DNA of 51,554 nucleotides from Oscillatoriales cyanobacterium PMM_0080. Lineage in GTDB: Bacteria; Cyanobacteriota; Cyanobacteriia; Cyanobacteriales; Microcoleaceae. The notes beneath the pieces are model-generated. The model did no database searches, was not told the DNA's origin, and saw only the letters and a list, made by a program, of their open reading frames with translations. Numbering within the stretch: position 1 is the stretch's first letter; every line of letters begins with the position of its first letter. The position numbers and the translations under genes are program-made. The stretch spans positions 1 to 51,554 of the forward strand of contig CASBQF010000028.1 in the NCBI GenBank assembly GCA_949127775.1, given 5' to 3'. Positions 47,438-51,554 of the stretch are shown here, in pieces.

Positions 47438-47830
47438 AATAGTTTTGTAGTGAGGTTTTCAGCTTTTTATGAGGACTTGCATTCCTCACTACAAAATTAT
47501 CTAATAGACATCCCCAAAAAAGCCAGATTTGAACAGGCCCGAAAGCCTGTGCCACAATAATTATTGAAGATGTCTAATTTGCATTAGAGTCACTGACAGC
47601 GAGATTATTGATAAAATATTTATCGGTTAAACTGGACAGTCAAGCTCGCAAATCTCGCTGTTCCTGTAGTGTTTCACAGTTAATAGAAGTTGGGATATAG
47701 CCTTTCTCAGAAAGATGACGTAGCCGACGTGCATCGGGCATCGGGCATACCTTACTTTTTTGATAACCTCTGTACATAAGGTATAAAATAAGTATTGGAG
47801 TGAGTAAACTTAACCAGCGAGGCGAGAGAA
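47438..47830. repeat. Gene-free region with terminator-like hairpin and family C-type repeat
   Basis: It contains the cydB hairpin (47443-47496) and then an element bounded by TAATAGACATC and GATGTCTAAT (about 47502-47577) with an internal ACAGGCCCGAAAGCCTGT hairpin, distantly like family C. The DUF4058 promoter should lie in the right part. I see no gene. Confidence 0.55.
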
Positions 47831-48610
47831 ATGCCCTCCCCATTTCCGGGAATGAATCCCTACTTAGAACAACCAGAATTTTGGTCAGAAGTTCACAGCC
47901 GAGCCATTGTAGCAGCCGCAATCGCGATCGAACCTGAATTGAATCCCAACTATCGAGTTGCGGTGGAAAAGCGGATCTATCTCAGCGCATCCTCTGAATT
48001 AGTTGGAATTCCCGACATTTCCCTCGTCTCCAAACAATCAAACCCAATTCCATCGGTTTCTGGCACTACTACCCTCACTCGCACTGAACCTATCCTTGTT
48101 CAACTTCCGCTACCAGAAACTGTAGAAGAAAGCTATTTAGAAATTAGAGAAATGCCCAGCGGTAGAGTTATTACTGTTCTCGAACTGCTTTCCCCCAAGA
48201 ATAAAACCGCAGGAGAAGGACGAAATGCTTATGAAACTAAACGGCAGCAAGTGTTGGGGAGTCGCACCAACTTAGTCGAAATTGACTTGCTCAGAAGTGG
48301 CAAACCCATGCCGATTTTAGGAGTCACAGAGCGCACCGATTATCGGATTTTAGTCAGTCGCGGTTCTCAACTTCCTCAAGCTGAATTGTATGCTTTTAGT
48401 GTTAGAGATGTCATGCCTTGTTTGCGAATACCTTTGCAACCGCTAGATGTAGAACCAGAACTCGATTTACAGGCTGTATTAATGGGTGTTTACAATCAAG
48501 CTAGATTTGATTTAGGTATTGATTATTGTCAAGAAGCCCGCCCGCCTTTGAAAGCAGCAGATAGGGAGTGGGCAGATAATTTGTTGAGGCAGCAGGGAAG
48601 GCGATCGTAA
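47831..48610 (+). CDS. DUF4058 family protein
   Basis: A 259-residue soluble protein. The opening MPSPFPGMNPYLEQPEFWSE and later ITVLELLSPKNKTAGEGRNAY identify the DUF4058 family, widespread and multi-copy in filamentous cyanobacteria. The conserved LELLSPKNK and EIDLLRSG segments suggest a nuclease-like (PD-(D/E)XK) core, as has been suggested for such families, but no activity is established. It stands alone. Confidence 0.9.
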   Translation: MPSPFPGMNPYLEQPEFWSEVHSRAIVAAAIAIEPELNPNYRVAVEKRIYLSASSELVGIPDISLVSKQSNPIPSVSGTTTLTRTEPILVQLPLPETVEESYLEIREMPSGRVITVLELLSPKNKTAGEGRNAYETKRQQVLGSRTNLVEIDLLRSGKPMPILGVTERTDYRILVSRGSQLPQAELYAFSVRDVMPCLRIPLQPLDVEPELDLQAVLMGVYNQARFDLGIDYCQEARPPLKAADREWADNLLRQQGRRS

Positions 48611-48640
48611 GATGATTTTAGCTTTTAGATTTTAGAGAGC

Positions 48641-48680
48641 AATACGCTTGGCTTAACACTATTTATGCCAAGCGTATTAA
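48641..48680. repeat. Palindrome AATACGCTTGGC / GCCAAGCGTATT
   Basis: A 12-bp perfect inverted repeat with a 15-bp loop. Its right half, AGCCAAGCGTATT, is repeated just after the family A element at 48812-48824, so the MITE appears inserted next to or in this repeat. Confidence 0.55.
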
Positions 48681-48689
48681 TTTATAACG

Positions 48690-48824
48690 GAATACGGTTT
48701 ACTTAAGAGGGCGGGTTTTGCCTTGATACAGTCGATTATTTCATAAATTATGATCTGAACCCGCCCCTACCGCAATATGGTTGACTCAAGAAATTCGTCA
48801 AAAAGTGTTAAGCCAAGCGTATTG
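48690..48824. repeat. MITE-like repeat, family A, copy 3 (inverted)
   Basis: A reverse-orientation copy of 6680-6819: AATACGGTTTACTTAAG opens it, the GGCGGGTTTTGCC arm follows, and the other end is degenerate (AGCGTATTG in place of ACCGTATTG). It lies between the DUF4058 gene and the 3' end of the sensor kinase. Confidence 0.72.
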
Positions 48825-48826
48825 AT

Positions 48827-51064
48827 TTATAACGGAATCTCGATCGCAAATTCCGTGCCCTCACCCAAAACCGAACGGCATATCAAGGCTCCGCCGTGTT
48901 TCTCTGCGACAATTCGGTAACTGATGGCCAACCCCAAACCGGTGCCTTTCCCCATCGGTTTTGTCGTGAAAAACGGGTCAAATAACCGGAGACGCACGTC
49001 TTCTGTCATGCCGATCGCATTATCGGCAATTCTGATGCAAATACTATTTTCGTTAAGGGCTGCTGTGCTAATGCTAATAGTTGGTTTCCAGTCGCCACAA
49101 CCTGTTAGCGAAGCCCTCGGAGAGGATCGCCTTTTTTGCTTCCAAGCATCCTCCAATGCGTCAATACTGTTGCTAAGCAAATTCATAAATACCTGATTTA
49201 GCTGACCTGCATAACATTCAATTAAAGGCAGTTTACCGTAGTCTTTGATCACTCTAATTTCGGGATATTCGGATTGAGCTCGCAGTTTGCTGTGCAAAAT
49301 TATTAGCGTGTTATCTATGCCTTCGTGGATGTTGGCAGGCTGCTTTGCCGAGTCGTCTAAACGTGAAAAGTTTCGCAGACTCAGAACTATTTCGCGAATG
49401 CGATCTGCTCCCATTTGCATTGAGGATAAGATTTTTATCAAATCTTCTCTCACAAATTCTAAATCGATGTTTTCAATATATTCTTGAATTTCTACAGTTG
49501 GCTGAGGATAGTGATTTTGGTAAAGTTCCACAAGCTGCAACAAGTCTGTCATATATTGGCTGGCATAGGAAATATTGCCGTAGATAAAACTGACGGGGTT
49601 GTTGATTTCGTGAGCGACTCCTGCTACCATTTGACCGAGACTGGATAGTTTTTCGGTATGAATTAGGTGAGATTGAGTTTCTCGGAGTTCTTTGAGAGCG
49701 ATTTCTAGCTGCTGGGCTCTGTTATTGGCGATCGCCTCGGAGAGCCGCAAAGCATCCTCCGCTACTTTGCGCTCTGTCATGTCAAAAATGGCGCCGTTGA
49801 GCGATAAAACTTGATTTGCTGCGTTGAAAATGGCTTGACCTTTTTCTCCAACCCACCGCACATTTCCGTCGCAGTTAATCAGGCGATATTCGATCGTATA
49901 TGGTTGTTTTGTCTGAATCGCCCGATCGATAATTTGCTCGATCTGCTCCGCGTCATCGGGATGAACTATAGTCGGAAAAGCCTGCACCGGTTGCAGCATA
50001 AAGTTAGCTGCGGGATAGCCGGAAATAGCTTCTATGCCGTTGCTGATAAAAGTTAAGCTCGATCGCCCCGCATCGCTACAACGGTACACTGCGCCGGGAA
50101 TATTGGAAACTAACGATCTAAATTCTTGTTCCTTTTCCCGCAAAGCTGCCTCAATCCGTTTGCGCTCGCTAATGTCGCGAGCAAAGGCACACTGATATTC
50201 TTTGCCGTTAAATTCCAAATGGTCGATCGTAATTTCTACCGGAAAAATTCGACCGTACTTAGTGATATGATGAACTTCAATATTTACCGAACCGCACCGT
50301 TTTAAGACATTCCAGTGTAACTTCCAAGCAGTTTCGGGAAAATCTGGATTAATGTCGTGGATACTCAAATCGAGCAATTCTGTCGCAGAATATCCCAAAG
50401 AAGAACAAGCGGCATCGTTGACGTACAAAAATTTACCGTCCAATCCGATCCAGAATACCGCATCTGCCGATCGGTCGATCGCAAACTGAGTCAGTTGCAA
50501 TTTTTCCTCAACCCGGTGGCGCGAGGCAATTTCTTTTTCTAACTGTCCTTCCAGCGAATCAATATCTAAAGTGCGATCGACAATAGTGTCTTCGTCGAAA
50601 AGATCGATCAATTCTTTTTTTGCCAATTCTTCTATCTGGGTATGAGGCTGATCCTGATTTTCTTCTACCTGTTGTAACGGCTGTTTTTGCAGATTTTCTG
50701 TTTGATTTAAACTAGCATTAGCAATTGCTTGTGGCACGAGGGCGGCGAAAAGTACAAAAATCAAAGCACTTGCAGCTTTGAGAGTTACTGACAGCCAATA
50801 AATGGAATGCCAAACTGTCCAGATTGCGGTTAATTGAGCTACGCCGCAGAGCAGAAAACCAATGGCAAATACCAGAAAAGCCTTGCTGTGAGAACCTTGA
50901 CGGGTAAAATAAACTAAAGATAGGGCGATCGAGCAATAGGCTAGCGCCGTCAGCGAATCAAAAACAGCGTAAAGTTGTAACTCCGAGTGAGCGTCGCAGC
51001 CGAGTGTGGGAGATACAGCAACTGTTGAAAAAAAAATTGTTAATATTTGTTGCATAAAGTTCAA
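48827..51064 (-). CDS. Hybrid-free PAS sensor histidine kinase with ethylene-receptor-like domain
   Basis: A 745-residue kinase. Residues ~25-113 form three membrane helices that align with the ETR1/SynEtr1 ethylene-binding domain: FDSLTALAYCSIALSLVYF (Asp36) and GFLLCGVAQLTAIWTVWHSI. The copper ligand Cys is present (Cys73), but the partner His is Gln77. Two PAS/PAC domains follow (~196-305, ~310-430), then a kinase core: H-box GQMVAGVAHEINNPVSF, N-box NQVFMNLLSNSIDALED, G-boxes DNAIGM and GKGTGLGLAIS. The DNAIGM box has Ala where Gly is usual. No response regulator is adjacent, so it is an orphan kinase of unknown ligand. Confidence 0.9.
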   Translation of the reverse strand: MNFMQQILTIFFSTVAVSPTLGCDAHSELQLYAVFDSLTALAYCSIALSLVYFTRQGSHSKAFLVFAIGFLLCGVAQLTAIWTVWHSIYWLSVTLKAASALIFVLFAALVPQAIANASLNQTENLQKQPLQQVEENQDQPHTQIEELAKKELIDLFDEDTIVDRTLDIDSLEGQLEKEIASRHRVEEKLQLTQFAIDRSADAVFWIGLDGKFLYVNDAACSSLGYSATELLDLSIHDINPDFPETAWKLHWNVLKRCGSVNIEVHHITKYGRIFPVEITIDHLEFNGKEYQCAFARDISERKRIEAALREKEQEFRSLVSNIPGAVYRCSDAGRSSLTFISNGIEAISGYPAANFMLQPVQAFPTIVHPDDAEQIEQIIDRAIQTKQPYTIEYRLINCDGNVRWVGEKGQAIFNAANQVLSLNGAIFDMTERKVAEDALRLSEAIANNRAQQLEIALKELRETQSHLIHTEKLSSLGQMVAGVAHEINNPVSFIYGNISYASQYMTDLLQLVELYQNHYPQPTVEIQEYIENIDLEFVREDLIKILSSMQMGADRIREIVLSLRNFSRLDDSAKQPANIHEGIDNTLIILHSKLRAQSEYPEIRVIKDYGKLPLIECYAGQLNQVFMNLLSNSIDALEDAWKQKRRSSPRASLTGCGDWKPTISISTAALNENSICIRIADNAIGMTEDVRLRLFDPFFTTKPMGKGTGLGLAISYRIVAEKHGGALICRSVLGEGTEFAIEIPL

Positions 51065-51554
51065 TAAAACTTATCTGTATCAATACAAATTGCATCAAAT
51101 ATAATCATTTGATTTCGGTTGTGGAAATATTCACATAATTATATACTTTTTTCATTTTTTATTAAACAAAATTTTGGACTGTTTTTGATTAACAACGGTA
51201 GAATCTGAGTTTCAGGGCGATTGAGGCACAGGATAAGCTTGCATAAAAATTAAGTTTCTCATACTACGACTTAAAAACTTAGTTCGTTGGCGCCCATAAA
51301 CTTCAGAAACCCGGTTTCTGAGAAATCAGGACACGGCAGTGCCGTGTCCCTACAATTAATCGGGCGTAACATTGGAATTATTAATATTACCGAAATCAGG
51401 ATACGGCAGTGCCGTGTCCCTACAATTAATCTGGCGTAGCATTGGAATTATTAATATTACCAAAATCAGGACACGGCAGTGCCGTGTCCCTACAATTAAT
51501 CTGGCGTAGCATTGGAATTATTAATATTATCAAAATCAGGACACGGCACTGCCG
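51065..51554. repeat. Gene-free end with four GGCAGTGCCGT repeat units
   Basis: From about 51330 to the window end, units of about 70 bp begin ATCAGGACACGGCAGTGCCG and carry TACAATTAATCTGGCGTAGC and ATTGGAATTATTAATATTA. Four units are visible, the last cut off by the edge. The left part (51065-51320), upstream of the kinase start, is A/T-rich and holds the kinase promoter. The modules resemble those at 24452-24820 and 32640-32745. Confidence 0.75.

Overview
The window looks like a chromosomal segment of a filamentous, non-heterocystous cyanobacterium of the Oscillatoriales (Microcoleus/Oscillatoria type; the genus is an inference). The support is a dense scatter of the HIP1 octamer GCGATCGC, the petC-petA operon, CyanoQ, a carboxysome shell CcmK, PxcA, a GuaB3-Yfr1-trxA block, a short-Q-loop cytochrome bd oxidase, DUF3067 and DUF4058 proteins, and large RTX proteins. 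Intergenic space is full of palindromic MITE-like repeats. I found no tRNA, rRNA or CRISPR array.

Layout. 1-6.5 kb is photosynthesis housekeeping: a membrane protein, a ThiO-like oxidase, CyanoQ, an alpha/beta-hydrolase with a damaged nucleophile elbow, petA, petC, DUF3067 and a solitary CcmK with an altered pore loop. 6.8-8.35 kb is TatC carrying about ten copies of an acidic 24-residue repeat in front of the normal translocase; the Rieske protein PetC, a twin-arginine protein, lies 1.6 kb away. 8.5-16.3 kb holds two oxidoreductases, a DJ-1/ferritin-like fusion, a two-headed peptidoglycan hydrolase, an SLH-GHL10 protein and a frame-disrupted gene. 16.4-19.9 kb is a small regulon: a NemR/AcuR-like TetR repressor, and a yellow/MRJP-like lipoprotein plus an exported alpha/beta-hydrolase behind a promoter whose spacer contains a TAGACCAGTCTA operator. 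20-28.2 kb has a rhomboid protease and two giant RTX paralogues. 28.8-34.8 kb has a RecB/UvrD-like NTPase, PxcA, RodA and a VOC protein.

The most unusual locus is 34.8-39.9 kb. A STAND ATPase (N-terminal helix-turn-helix, NB-ARC-type NTPase, TPR tail) is divergent from an array of very small NfeD-C-like (OB-fold) proteins. The array holds six domain copies in five genes, including one pair fused after loss of a start codon. The last copy is interrupted by a 464-bp IS200/IS605-type element with no transposase; precise removal restores its frame exactly. This is my best candidate for an undescribed system, and its function is unknown.

40-51.5 kb returns to core functions: GuaB3, the sRNA Yfr1, thioredoxin, a LOG-family protein, a PD-(D/E)XK-like protein, CydAB, DUF4058 and a histidine kinase whose ethylene-receptor-like sensor keeps the copper-ligand Cys but has Gln in place of the His.
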